Part shown: one piece after another, positions 1-8,873 of the stretch
Layout of the letters: each line of letters begins with the position of its first letter
Position numbering within the stretch: position 1 is the stretch's first letter
Assembly: GCA_015068335.1 (NCBI GenBank)
Contig: SVKT01000022.1
Coordinates: 1 to 16,607 of the forward strand
Source: Oscillospiraceae bacterium
GTDB taxonomy: Bacteria; Bacillota; Clostridia; Oscillospirales; Oscillospiraceae
Length of the DNA stretch: 16,607 nucleotides
Reading direction: 5' to 3'
The notes under the pieces: model-generated
What the model was told of the DNA's origin: nothing
Seen by the model: only the letters and a program-made list of their open reading frames with translations
Database searches by the model: none
Made by a program: the position numbers and the translations under genes

Positions 1-671
1 GCAAAGTCGTACATCGGGAAGATACACCACTTGGTGCCCTGGCGGTGATGCTCAATATAGCGAATGCGGTAGATGACCGGATCGCGCATATTGAAGTTGC
101 CGCTGGCCAGATCGATCTTGGCGCGGAGGGTATACTTGCCCTCGGGGAACTCGCCGTTGCGCATCCGCTCAAACAGATCCAGGCTCTCCTCAATGGGACG
201 GTCGCGCCAGGGGGACTTGCCGGGCACGCCAACGCCGCCGCGATACTCGCGGAACTCCTCGGGAGTCAGTTCGCAGACGTAGGCCAGACCTTTCTTGATC
301 AGGCCCACGGCCAGTTCATAGGTCTTTTCGAAATAATCGGAGCCGTAGAACATCCGGTCATCCCAGTCGAAGCCCAGCCAGTGGATGTCCTCCTGGATGG
401 CGTCGACAAATTCGGTGTCCTCTTTGGCGGGGTTGGTATCGTCAAAGCGGAGGTTGCAGATGCCGCCGAACTTCTCGGCCGTGCCGAAGTCGATGGTCAG
501 CGCCTTGCAGTGGCCGATATGCAGATAGCCGTTGGGCTCGGGCGGGAAACGGGTATGGACCTGTCTGCCCTCATACTGTCCGCCGGGGGCCAGATCCTCC
601 TCGATAAAAGCGTGGATAAAGTTTCGGCTTTCGGAACCTTCTTCCTGGATGGTTTTGATCTCTTCTGCCAT
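1..671 (-). CDS. glnS: Glutaminyl-tRNA synthetase, N-terminal part (cut by window edge)
   Basis: A class I aminoacyl-tRNA synthetase that charges tRNA-Gln with glutamine in the cytoplasm. The visible 223 residues start with MAEEIKTIQEEG. They contain the class I nucleotide-binding signature FPPEPNGYLHIGH (HIGH at about residues 51-54), then RFDDTNPAKED and, near the edge, DPVIYRIRYIEHH and KWCIFPMYDF. These blocks are typical of GlnRS rather than of the bacterial GltX-type GluRS. The ATG at 669-671 is preceded by AAGAAGG about 8 nt upstream, and a promoter lies at 713-741. The KMSKS motif and anticodon-binding barrel lie outside the window. A GlnRS means the cell need not rely only on the GatCAB route for Gln-tRNA. 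The identification is firm. Confidence 0.96.
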   Translation of the reverse strand, partial: MAEEIKTIQEEGSESRNFIHAFIEEDLAPGGQYEGRQVHTRFPPEPNGYLHIGHCKALTIDFGTAEKFGGICNLRFDDTNPAKEDTEFVDAIQEDIHWLGFDWDDRMFYGSDYFEKTYELAVGLIKKGLAYVCELTPEEFREYRGGVGVPGKSPWRDRPIEESLDLFERMRNGEFPEGKYTLRAKIDLASGNFNMRDPVIYRIRYIEHHRQGTKWCIFPMYDF

Positions 672-712
672 ATGTCAATCCTTCTTTCAGATCAATTTCA
701 GCATAGGCTTGT

Positions 713-741
713 ATTATACAGACTTCGGCGGAAAAAAGCAA
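713..741 (-). promoter_or_regulatory. SigA-type promoter for glnS
   Basis: On the minus strand, TTGCTT (736-741) and a perfect TATAAT (713-718) are separated by 17 nt. Transcription would start near 706, giving a leader of about 35 nt with no T-box or other visible structure. The -35 begins a few bases past the stop codon of the small upstream gene. Confidence 0.65.
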
Positions 742-746
742 GTATT

Positions 747-989
747 TCACTCCAAAAGCCAGTCTTGCAAAATGTCGGGCACCGTCACAGGCGTCACACA
801 ACCGCGAACCAGAGTGCCAAGCAGACGACGAACCTTCATCTCCGACGGACTTAACCCAACCGCCGCTATGGATTCTCCGTTATATTCCACGCGGATGCCG
901 TAACTGCTCTCCTCCATTTTTTGATGTAGCAGGTAATACCGGATCGGCAGCCCGCGGCAGACGGCAGTTGCGAAAAGTGTTTGGTTCAA
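747..989 (-). CDS. Small DUF6514-like protein
   Basis: A small soluble protein of about 80 residues and unknown function. The C-terminal half (YGIRVEYNGES, then a run ending VTPVTVPDILQDWL) resembles, from memory, the DUF6514 family of short Clostridia proteins; I recall this pattern without a search. I chose the TTG start at 987-989 because it is preceded by AAAGGGGGG about 6 nt upstream. An in-frame ATG at 1008-1010 would add seven residues but has no convincing ribosome binding site. It is probably monocistronic. Upstream lies a triple array of Spo0A-like boxes (1031-1060) and a possible -10 TATGGT (1013-1018). If that -10 is used, the transcript would start near 1006, inside the longer reading frame, which again favours TTG. 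The role may be linked to sporulation or stationary phase, but only by inference from the boxes. Confidence 0.72.
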   Translation of the reverse strand: MNQTLFATAVCRGLPIRYYLLHQKMEESSYGIRVEYNGESIAAVGLSPSEMKVRRLLGTLVRGCVTPVTVPDILQDWLLE

Positions 990-1030
990 GGCGATCCCCC
1001 CTTTTTCCATTCACCATACCATCGATGCCC

Positions 1031-1060
1031 TGTCGGAATTTGTCGAAAAATGTCGAAAAA
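1031..1060. promoter_or_regulatory. Three tandem Spo0A-like (0A) boxes
   Basis: Three head-to-tail copies of TGTCGRA occur at exactly 10-bp spacing on the plus strand: TGTCGGA at 1031, TGTCGAA at 1041 and TGTCGAA at 1051. The middle copy is embedded in TTTGTCGAA (1039-1047), a full match to the published Spo0A-box consensus. One helical turn between copies is the spacing expected for tandem Spo0A subunits on one DNA face. The array sits just upstream of a possible -10 (1013-1018, minus) of the DUF6514-like gene and would cover its -35 region. The third box overlaps the T-rich tail of the preceding terminator. Confidence 0.65.
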
Positions 1061-1098
1061 AGAAACATACAGAGAAACCGTCCGGTGACTCTGTATGT
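1053..1098 (-). terminator. Intrinsic terminator of the HTH-comEC-holA-Toprim operon
   Basis: On the minus strand, six bases past the stop codon at 1104, a 10-bp perfect stem (ACATACAGAG with CTCTGTATGT) encloses a 14-nt loop that can itself pair (ACCG with CGGT). It is followed by TTTCTTTTTT. The tail runs into the Spo0A-like boxes of the next gene. Confidence 0.85.
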
Positions 1099-1103
1099 TC
1101 TTC

Positions 1104-1703
1104 TTACAGTTCTGCGATCAGATGTTCGGCCTCTTCCCTGCTGTACAGCAGGTTCAGCGCCTCCAAAAGGCCGTTTGCCGTCAGGCGCTCGGGCAGGTCC
1201 AGTTTTTTCAGCAGGGCGCTCCGCTTCTCCGCGCTGTTTGCTCCGCCGGAAAGGCCCCAGAGGAACAGGTCGGTTTTGGTAATGGGATCTTCTGCCGGTT
1301 TGCTGTCTGCTCCGTTCTCATCCAGAAAGGTTGCGCCTGCGCGCCGCAGGGATTCCAGCAGGATCTCCGGGGACATTCCTTCCACGCCCAGTTTTCCTTC
1401 CTTGCCTGCGTAGCGTTTGCGGCGCTCTTTTCCGCTGATGTCGGGGATATAGGCCTGCTTTACCAGTTCTCTGGGCAGCGCCCCTTTCAGGTAATTGCGG
1501 ATCACAAATCCGGCGCCGTCGCTGTCCGTCAGCACGATAATGCCCTGCTTCTCCGCCAGACGGCGCAGAAAGGCCAGTTTTTCCTTGTCGTCAAACACCG
1601 CAAAGCCGCCCAGTGTGATGACGGTGGCATCCACGACCTGCAACAGTGCGTTTTTGTCGTAGCGGCCCTCCACCACGATGACTTCCCGAATCGGTTTTTT
1701 CAT
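1104..1703 (-). CDS. Toprim / DUF4093-type protein, RNase M5-like
   Basis: A 199-residue protein with an N-terminal Toprim fold. The catalytic-type glutamate lies in IVVEGRYD (E12) and the DxD acidic pair in LTDSDGAG (D60, D62). Toprim enzymes bind Mg2+ and cut or join nucleic acids. The closest known relative by layout is RNase M5 (RnmV), which matures 5S rRNA. The C-terminal half (from about residue 90, with a basic KERRKRY stretch and an ILLESLRRAG block) matches what I recall as DUF4093 in Clostridia and differs from classical RnmV. The ATG overlaps the holA stop codon in ATGA, so translation is probably coupled. Classical rnmV lies near ksgA in Bacillus; here the gene ends a DNA-uptake/replication operon. 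The substrate, rRNA or DNA, is not evident from the sequence. Confidence 0.85.
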   Translation of the reverse strand: MKKPIREVIVVEGRYDKNALLQVVDATVITLGGFAVFDDKEKLAFLRRLAEKQGIIVLTDSDGAGFVIRNYLKGALPRELVKQAYIPDISGKERRKRYAGKEGKLGVEGMSPEILLESLRRAGATFLDENGADSKPAEDPITKTDLFLWGLSGGANSAEKRSALLKKLDLPERLTANGLLEALNLLYSREEAEHLIAEL

Positions 1704-2755
1704 ACGCGCCGTGCTCCCAACCGAACCAGAAGCAGTTTCAATTCGCCTGCCTCGTCAATGGTGTTTTCGCTTTTCATTCTGCGATCCAGAACCTGGCATT
1801 GTTTCACCGCATCGGCGCACCAGTCGGAGGTGGTTTGCCGGGCGGCATTCAGCAGGAGTTTCGCCTGATAGTCGCTCTTCATCCCCCACAGTTCCATAAG
1901 CCAATACTTGTCCTTGCCGCTGTCAATGGCGATGCGGGCGGTATACAGGCGGCGGATCTGGCTGCCGAGCGCACCCAGTATAATCCGGTGTTCTATCTGC
2001 ATTTTCAGCAGATCCCCCAGAATAGCGGCGGCTCTGTCGCGGTTTCCCTTGATGACGGCGTCCGTCAATTTGAAGGTCTCCGCGGACAGCACGGGGTCAG
2101 CCACGGCGTCAATGTCCTTCTGGGTGATCGTTTTTCCTTTGGCGTAGGCGGCGATCTTCTGGATCTCCGGCACAAGACCGGTCATCAGTCCGCCGCAAAG
2201 GAAAACCAGATACTCTGCCGTTGCACGGTCGATCTCTTTGTCCAGCGCGCGGAAACGGCGCACGATCCACGGGATCAGGTCGCTGCTGTCCGCCGCTTTG
2301 AACTCTACCACCTGCACGTAGTCGCCGATGGCCTTGTTCAGTTTCTTCATTGTGCCGTTGGGACTGTAAGGGATCGTATCGTACACGAACACCACGCAGC
2401 AATAGGGCGGAATGTCCTCCAAAAAGGCGATCATACGCTCCCGCTGATCCTCTGGCATCTTGAACAGGTCCAGATCCGTCACCACTACCAGCGTGCGCTC
2501 TGCCATCATAGGCATAGCCTCGGCGGTCTCGGAGATGGTCTGGACGGTCAGATCCCTGCCCTCCAAACGGTGGTAGTTGAACTCCTCAAACCCGGCGGGG
2601 ACCAGCGCTTTCCGCAGTTCTCCCAGATAGTATTCCCGCAGGTAACTCTCCTCCCCGTGGAACACATACGCACAGCCGACTGCGCCGGAGGCGAGGTCTG
2701 CTTTCAGTTTTTGAAGTGCGCCGCTTTTCTTTGCGTCGCTGGTCTGTTTTGCCAT
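1700..2755 (-). CDS. holA: DNA polymerase III subunit delta
   Basis: The clamp-loader delta subunit, which opens the beta sliding clamp during replication. The protein has 351 residues, the usual family length. The N-terminal segment YVFHGEESYLREYYLGEL (about residues 30-47) is the family hallmark, a degenerate AAA+ module that does not hydrolyse ATP. The C-terminal half (EHRIILGALGSQIRRLY, then a run ending ELKLLLVRL) fits the clamp-loader collar domain. The start ATG at 2753-2755 has AGGAGA about 6 nt upstream. It follows comEC by 15 nt and overlaps the Toprim gene by 4 nt. The comEC-holA order is widespread in Firmicutes. Confidence 0.94.
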   Translation of the reverse strand: MAKQTSDAKKSGALQKLKADLASGAVGCAYVFHGEESYLREYYLGELRKALVPAGFEEFNYHRLEGRDLTVQTISETAEAMPMMAERTLVVVTDLDLFKMPEDQRERMIAFLEDIPPYCCVVFVYDTIPYSPNGTMKKLNKAIGDYVQVVEFKAADSSDLIPWIVRRFRALDKEIDRATAEYLVFLCGGLMTGLVPEIQKIAAYAKGKTITQKDIDAVADPVLSAETFKLTDAVIKGNRDRAAAILGDLLKMQIEHRIILGALGSQIRRLYTARIAIDSGKDKYWLMELWGMKSDYQAKLLLNAARQTTSDWCADAVKQCQVLDRRMKSENTIDEAGELKLLLVRLGARRV

Positions 2756-2770
2756 AATGCTCTCCTTCGT

Positions 2771-4999
2771 TCAGTCGTTCAGGGAAAGGCGGATGGTTCC
2801 GTGCAGATCCGTCCGGTACACCACGCAGGCACGCTCCGCAAGACGCCGTAATACTTCCGTGGTTGGATGTCCGTAGTTGTTGCTGCCCACGCTGATGCAG
2901 ACGGTTTCCGGTGTCAGCGCATCCAGCAGGGCTGCGGAGGTAGAGGATTTGGAACCGTGGTGTCCCGCCATCAGGATCTCAATGTCCGGCAGATCATACT
3001 GTTCCAGCAGGTGCTTTTCCGTGGCGACAGACATATCGCCTGTCAGCAGGAAATCCTGCTCTCCCGCAGAGGCCAGCACCGAGAGACCGCGATCGTTGGA
3101 GTCATCCCCCTCCCCCACCGGAGGAAGGATCGTCAATTCCGCAAGGCCGAACTCCACGGCGCGGAGATCATAGATCGTTTCCACGGAAACGCCAAAGGCG
3201 TCCAGTTCCGCCAGCAGTTTGTCGTCGCTCGCCGGGACCAACACCGTTTCCACCGGTATGCGGCTCAACAGATCCGCAACGCCGTTGGTGTGGTCGGTGT
3301 CGAAATGGGTCAGGATAAGGTAGTCCAGTTCCGTACAGCCGGCAGATTGCAGATGCTGGCTGGCAATGGTGCCGGGGTCATACCAACTGTTGGAACTGCC
3401 GCAGTCCACCAGCGCGAAGTCATCCTCCGATTTCAGCAGGACGCATTGTCCCTGCCCCACGTCCAGCACCACGGCATCCAGTGCCGCGCTGTACCGGGTT
3501 TCCCCCATCCGAAGGGTAACCACCAGCATCGCCGCGGCAAGAACCGCAGCCAAAGCATATTTTCTTCTGCCGCCGCCCCGCAGCAAATACGCGGAAGTGA
3601 ACAGCACATAGACGAATGCCAGCCAGTATTTGAGATACGGATTCGTGAAATAGACCGCGTGCCCGGGGATCGCCGCCAGAAGATGGGCGGCCGTGAGAAT
3701 GAACCCGGCCAGAACGCGGGGCAGCACCGCGAGCAAAAGCCCAAGAGGCTGGAACACAAAGGCTGCCGCCGTGGCGATCAGGCCGAAGATGAATACAAGA
3801 CTGGCAGCCCACAGGCATACCAGATTGCTCAGCGGCGAAATAAGATGGAAGGTATCAAAATAGAGGGCAGACAGCGGAGCTGTAAAGACCATTGCGCCCA
3901 CAGTCGAAGAAATTGCAGTCACAATAAAGGAAAATACCTTGCCACGCCATTTGCCGCCGGAAAGCAGCCGATACACCCGCGGCGTCAGTAGGAGGATGCC
4001 GGCCATCGCACCAAAGGACAGTTGCAGGCCCACGGATGCCGCAGCAAAAGGATTGACCAGCAAAATCAGGAACAGCGCGGCGAACAAGGATGTGGGGCCA
4101 TCGCTGTCTCTTCTAAACAGCGGCGCAGTGACATACAGGATCAGCATCACGCAGGCGCGCAGCACCGAGGGCGTGCCGCCGGTCAGGACCGCATAAAACG
4201 CCAGCAGCGGAAGCGTCATTGCGGCGACCAGCCGCCTGCGGTGTTTTCCAAACACTGCGGTTATCATCATCAACAAAAAGCCGCAGTGCATACCGGACAC
4301 CGCCAGAATATGATACAGACCTGCCTCCGAAAGGTCAGCGGAAGCCTGTGCGGACAAGCCCGATTTGTCGCCTGTCAGAAGCGCGGTCATAAATGCGGCA
4401 ACATCGCCGTCAAACAGCACCGCCAGTTTCTCCTGCATCGCTCTGCCTATGCGCGCCGGCCACCAGCGCGGAGAAGCCATACTCCCCTCTCCGGCTTCGG
4501 CTTCACCCCGGGAATAGGCCAGCAGAAACACACCTTTTGAGGTAAAGGTGGTCACATCCTCCTCGCGAATAAAGGCGGCATTTTCCAGATAGACATCGTC
4601 GGTAACCGTCTGGCCCGGGCGCAGGTCCAGAATCGCTGGATCTCCGTAGTAGACCACCTTTCCGGGGATCCCCTCAATGCGCACCGTTGTTTTGGCGCCG
4701 TTCTCCGTAGGAACGGCATATTCGCAAAGCGTCATAACCGCTGTCTGCCGGCTGCCGCTCAAAGCAGCGGCGGGCTGCTGGACTTTCAGGATATACAGAT
4801 CATTCCACCCAAAAGCCAGCGCAAGACCCACGCCGATCAGCAATACGCGGCGCCCCGTCCTTCCGCGCAGAAAGATGCGGCCGCAGGCCAGCACAAAGCA
4901 GACTGCCGCACAGGGCAGAAGCCACTGAACAGGCAGCAGATACTGTGCAAGGAAAATGCCTGCGGCAAAACTGGCCGCAAACGTAGCGAGAACTCTCAT
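2771..4999 (-). CDS. comEC: ComEC/Rec2 DNA-uptake channel
   Basis: The inner-membrane channel that takes single-stranded DNA into the cytoplasm during natural transformation. The 742 residues show the full three-part layout. The N-terminus has hydrophobic segments (about 1-70) followed by a soluble region (about 85-170). The central Competence domain (about 200-500) holds many membrane helices and the conserved LAVSGMHCGFL block (232-242). The C-terminal metallo-beta-lactamase-like domain starts LDVGQGQC (512-519) and carries THFDTDH (564-570), LLTGD (651-655) and GHHGSKSS (679-686). All likely metal ligands are present, so the gene looks intact. Its ATG overlaps the stop of the upstream HTH gene (ATGA) and has no good ribosome binding site of its own, so translation probably depends on that gene. 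Whether the organism is naturally competent cannot be judged from this window. Confidence 0.95.
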   Translation of the reverse strand: MRVLATFAASFAAGIFLAQYLLPVQWLLPCAAVCFVLACGRIFLRGRTGRRVLLIGVGLALAFGWNDLYILKVQQPAAALSGSRQTAVMTLCEYAVPTENGAKTTVRIEGIPGKVVYYGDPAILDLRPGQTVTDDVYLENAAFIREEDVTTFTSKGVFLLAYSRGEAEAGEGSMASPRWWPARIGRAMQEKLAVLFDGDVAAFMTALLTGDKSGLSAQASADLSEAGLYHILAVSGMHCGFLLMMITAVFGKHRRRLVAAMTLPLLAFYAVLTGGTPSVLRACVMLILYVTAPLFRRDSDGPTSLFAALFLILLVNPFAAASVGLQLSFGAMAGILLLTPRVYRLLSGGKWRGKVFSFIVTAISSTVGAMVFTAPLSALYFDTFHLISPLSNLVCLWAASLVFIFGLIATAAAFVFQPLGLLLAVLPRVLAGFILTAAHLLAAIPGHAVYFTNPYLKYWLAFVYVLFTSAYLLRGGGRRKYALAAVLAAAMLVVTLRMGETRYSAALDAVVLDVGQGQCVLLKSEDDFALVDCGSSNSWYDPGTIASQHLQSAGCTELDYLILTHFDTDHTNGVADLLSRIPVETVLVPASDDKLLAELDAFGVSVETIYDLRAVEFGLAELTILPPVGEGDDSNDRGLSVLASAGEQDFLLTGDMSVATEKHLLEQYDLPDIEILMAGHHGSKSSTSAALLDALTPETVCISVGSNNYGHPTTEVLRRLAERACVVYRTDLHGTIRLSLND

Positions 5000-5214
5000 A
5001 CTTTGGGCTGTGCGGGGTCGTCCGTTCTGCCCAGCAGATAGTCCGTGCTGACGCGGTAAAAATCGGCCAGTTTATCAATCACCCAAGCAGGTGTTTCTCT
5101 CTCGCCGCTTTCATATCTGCGATAGACGCTTCTGTGCATATTCAGAAGATCGGCAATCTCCTGTTGCGTCTTGTCGCTATCTTCCCGTAAATCTCTCAGT
5201 CGCTTGATTTCCAT
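4996..5214 (-). CDS. Small single-domain XRE/Cro-type HTH regulator
   Basis: A 72-residue DNA-binding protein that is almost only a helix-turn-helix domain. KTQQEIADLLNMHRSVYRRYESGERETP is the XRE core, and the ending FYRVSTDYLLGRTD is typical of the family. I chose the ATG at 5212-5214 because GGGGTGAG lies 4-5 nt upstream; the longer open frame has no good ribosome binding site. It is the first gene of the comEC operon and overlaps comEC in ATGA, so the two proteins are likely made together. An imperfect palindrome at 5231-5250 lies between promoter and start codon and could be its operator, which would suggest autoregulation of the operon. That is inference. An HTH gene fused in translation to comEC is not part of the classical Bacillus comE operon. 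Confidence 0.88.
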   Translation of the reverse strand: MEIKRLRDLREDSDKTQQEIADLLNMHRSVYRRYESGERETPAWVIDKLADFYRVSTDYLLGRTDDPAQPKV

Positions 5215-5230
5215 AAACTCACCCCAGAAA

Positions 5231-5250
5231 ATGTTACCAAACGGCAACAT
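5231..5250. promoter_or_regulatory. Imperfect palindrome in the HTH-comEC leader
   Basis: ATGTTACC and GGCAACAT form 8-bp arms around AAAC with one mismatch. The site lies 17 nt upstream of the HTH start and downstream of the promoter at 5289-5317. It could be a repressor operator, or in RNA a hairpin just before the ribosome binding site. Confidence 0.5.
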
Positions 5251-5288
5251 CTTAGGGTGATATTGTGCCCATACGGAGTCATAAATGT

Positions 5289-5317
5289 ATTGTATCAAAT
5301 AAGAAAAGCAAAAGCAA
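5289..5317 (-). promoter_or_regulatory. SigA-type promoter for the HTH-comEC operon
   Basis: On the minus strand, TTGCTT (5312-5317) and TACAAT (5289-5294) are separated by 17 nt. A TG one base before the -10 makes it an extended -10. The predicted start near 5282 gives a leader of about 67 nt containing the palindrome. The promoter overlaps the T-rich tail of the hairpin at 5301-5340. Confidence 0.55.
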
Positions 5318-5340
5318 CGCTGTTTGCACAGTGCTGCTTT
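5301..5340 (-). terminator. Candidate intrinsic terminator upstream of the HTH gene
   Basis: On the minus strand, a 10-nt stem (GCAGCACTGT with ACAGCGTTGC; one mismatch and one G-U pair) with loop GCAA is followed by TTTTGCTTTTCTT. It is the second terminator-like hairpin after the HIT gene, about 90 nt beyond the first. It may block read-through into the HTH-comEC operon, or end a short RNA made from 5341-5430. Confidence 0.45.
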
Positions 5341-5430
5341 CTGCTTTCAAGTTTCCTCTGCCTGGTCGCTTGCAAACCAGGTTTCATATTCGTACCGGGT
5401 CTCGGCGTCATTTCGCGCCGTTACTCGTTC
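5341..5430. other. Intergenic stretch between two hairpins, no gene recognised
   Basis: The space between the two terminator-like hairpins holds a perfect 6-bp hairpin (CCTGGT/ACCAGG) and a GGCG/CGCC hairpin, but no reading frame with a ribosome binding site. I find no convincing promoter on the minus strand that would start a separate RNA here. Function unknown. Confidence 0.35.
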
Positions 5431-5472
5431 AAGAAAGAAGCCGTTCCTTTCAGAACGGCTCACTTCTTTCTG
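5431..5472 (-). terminator. Intrinsic terminator of the HIT gene
   Basis: On the minus strand, 8 nt after the stop codon, a 7-bp perfect stem GCCGTTC/GAACGGC (5440-5459) with a 6-nt loop is followed by TTCTTTCTT. Flanking AGAAAGAA and TTCTTTCT can extend the stem with a bulge. Confidence 0.72.
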
Positions 5473-5480
5473 TTTCGGGA

Positions 5481-5819
5481 TCAGCCCGGAGGCCAGGTCA
5501 TATCACGTCCGCCAAGAACGTGGAAATGCAGATGGAACACGCTCTGTCCTGCCTGCTCACCGATGTTGGACACCACGCGATAACTGTCCAGCCCCAGTTT
5601 GGCGGTCACCTTTGCGATGACTTCGAAGATGTGGGCCACAACAGCGCTGTTTTCCCCGCTTACTTCGGCAACAGAGCCAATATGGGCCTTGGGGATCACA
5701 AGGAAATGGGTGGGCGCCTGAGGCGCGATATCGTAGAATGCATAGCACAGGTCGTCCTCATAGACCTTATTGCTGGGGATCTCCCCTGCTGCGATCTTGC
5801 AGAATAAGCAATCAGACAT
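5481..5819 (-). CDS. HIT-family (HINT-type) nucleotide hydrolase
   Basis: A 112-residue histidine-triad protein, the usual HINT length. HINT enzymes are cytoplasmic purine nucleoside phosphoramidases or nucleotidyl hydrolases. The triad HLHFHV is at residues 96-101 (middle histidine H98 expected to be the nucleophile). The N-terminal CLFCKI pair (C4, C7) is typical of the zinc-binding subset, and PTHFLVIPKAH (36-46) and the C-terminal DMTWPPG are family blocks. I chose the ATG at 5817-5819 because AGGAGG lies about 8 nt upstream; the longer open frame runs back into the alaS terminator. The gene has its own promoter (5849-5877) and terminator and appears monocistronic. The physiological substrate of bacterial HINTs is not settled. 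Confidence 0.94.
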   Translation of the reverse strand: MSDCLFCKIAAGEIPSNKVYEDDLCYAFYDIAPQAPTHFLVIPKAHIGSVAEVSGENSAVVAHIFEVIAKVTAKLGLDSYRVVSNIGEQAGQSVFHLHFHVLGGRDMTWPPG

Positions 5820-5848
5820 TCCGGGAACCTCCTTTGTTTGATGGCAAT

Positions 5849-5877
5849 ATTTTACTACCGTTGCCGGGATTTTGCAA
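5849..5877 (-). promoter_or_regulatory. SigA-type promoter for the HIT gene
   Basis: On the minus strand, TTGCAA (5872-5877) and TAAAAT (5849-5854) are separated by 17 nt. The -35 begins at the edge of the T-tail of the alaS terminator, so termination and re-initiation are packed into about 60 bp. Confidence 0.62.
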
Positions 5878-5908
5878 CAAAAACCGGGACGGCGATCGCC
5901 GTCCCGGT
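5876..5908 (-). terminator. Strong intrinsic terminator of alaS
   Basis: A perfect 26-nt palindrome at 5883-5908 (arms ACCGGGACGGC, centre GATC) lies 14 nt past the alaS stop codon and is followed on the minus strand by a T-run and GTTGC. Confidence 0.88.
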
Positions 5909-5922
5909 TGCGGTTCATAGAA

Positions 5923-8562
<2,640 letters not shown>

Positions 8563-8600
8563 TGTGGTGTCCTCCTATGTGAAATATATGAATTGGTTGC

Positions 8601-8640
8601 AAAAATAAAAAGTCCCCGCCCTGTTTAGGGGCGAAGACTT
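8601..8640 (-). terminator. T-box terminator helix
   Basis: On the minus strand, AAGTCTTCGCCC pairs with GGGCGGGGACTT (12 bp with two G-U pairs) around a 7-nt loop and is followed by TTTTTATTTTT. It competes with the antiterminator formed by the T-box sequence at 8648-8658. Confidence 0.88.
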
Positions 8641-8840
8641 GCTTCACGGTACCACCCTAATTATCTTTCTTTTCAGAAAGCATCTTAGCCATTCGATAAC
8701 GGGAATGAACCGTTCCGCTCTTCGCGGACTGCTCCAAAGTGGCTGCTTTGCGGCTCTTGACAAGGGGCTCTCACCGTATCCCCTCTCGCTTCGTCCGGCA
8801 CAGCAAAACTGGCTTTGTCCTTGCGTTTGACATATGGTCG
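8601..8840 (-). promoter_or_regulatory. T-box riboswitch (tRNA-Ala) leader of alaS
   Basis: On the minus strand the T-box core AGGGTGGTACC lies at 8648-8658, just before a terminator helix. A Stem I can be drawn: basal GGAC/GTCC and AAAG/CTTT around a kink, then TTTGC/GCAAA. Its apical part carries AGCGAGAGGGG and CGGTGAGAGCCCC, the AG-bulge and GNTG-type distal elements. The 3' side of the resulting specifier loop reads GCAGCCA. The specifier is therefore probably GCC (Ala) at 8741-8743, followed by the usual purine. The TGGT bulge fits an A discriminator base, as in tRNA-Ala. Uncharged tRNA-Ala should stabilise the antiterminator and allow alaS transcription. The structure was drawn by eye. 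Confidence 0.92.
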
Positions 8841-8845
8841 TCATC

Positions 8846-8873
8846 ATTATATCGGTTTTGACCCGTTTGTCAA
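8846..8873 (-). promoter_or_regulatory. Consensus SigA promoter for the T-box/alaS transcript
   Basis: On the minus strand, a perfect TTGACA (8868-8873) and a perfect TATAAT (8846-8851) are separated by 16 nt. The -35 contains the TGA stop codon of the upstream small gene. Confidence 0.88.

Noticed and set aside
732..768. GCAAG/CTTGC inverted repeat followed by six Ts after the DUF6514-like gene
   Set aside because: A 5-bp stem with a 21-nt loop is too weak to call a terminator, and the T-run is part of the glnS promoter.
1799..3991. Plus-strand frames of about 350 and 374 codons
   Set aside because: They mirror holA and comEC codons and lack starts with ribosome binding sites or any family motif.
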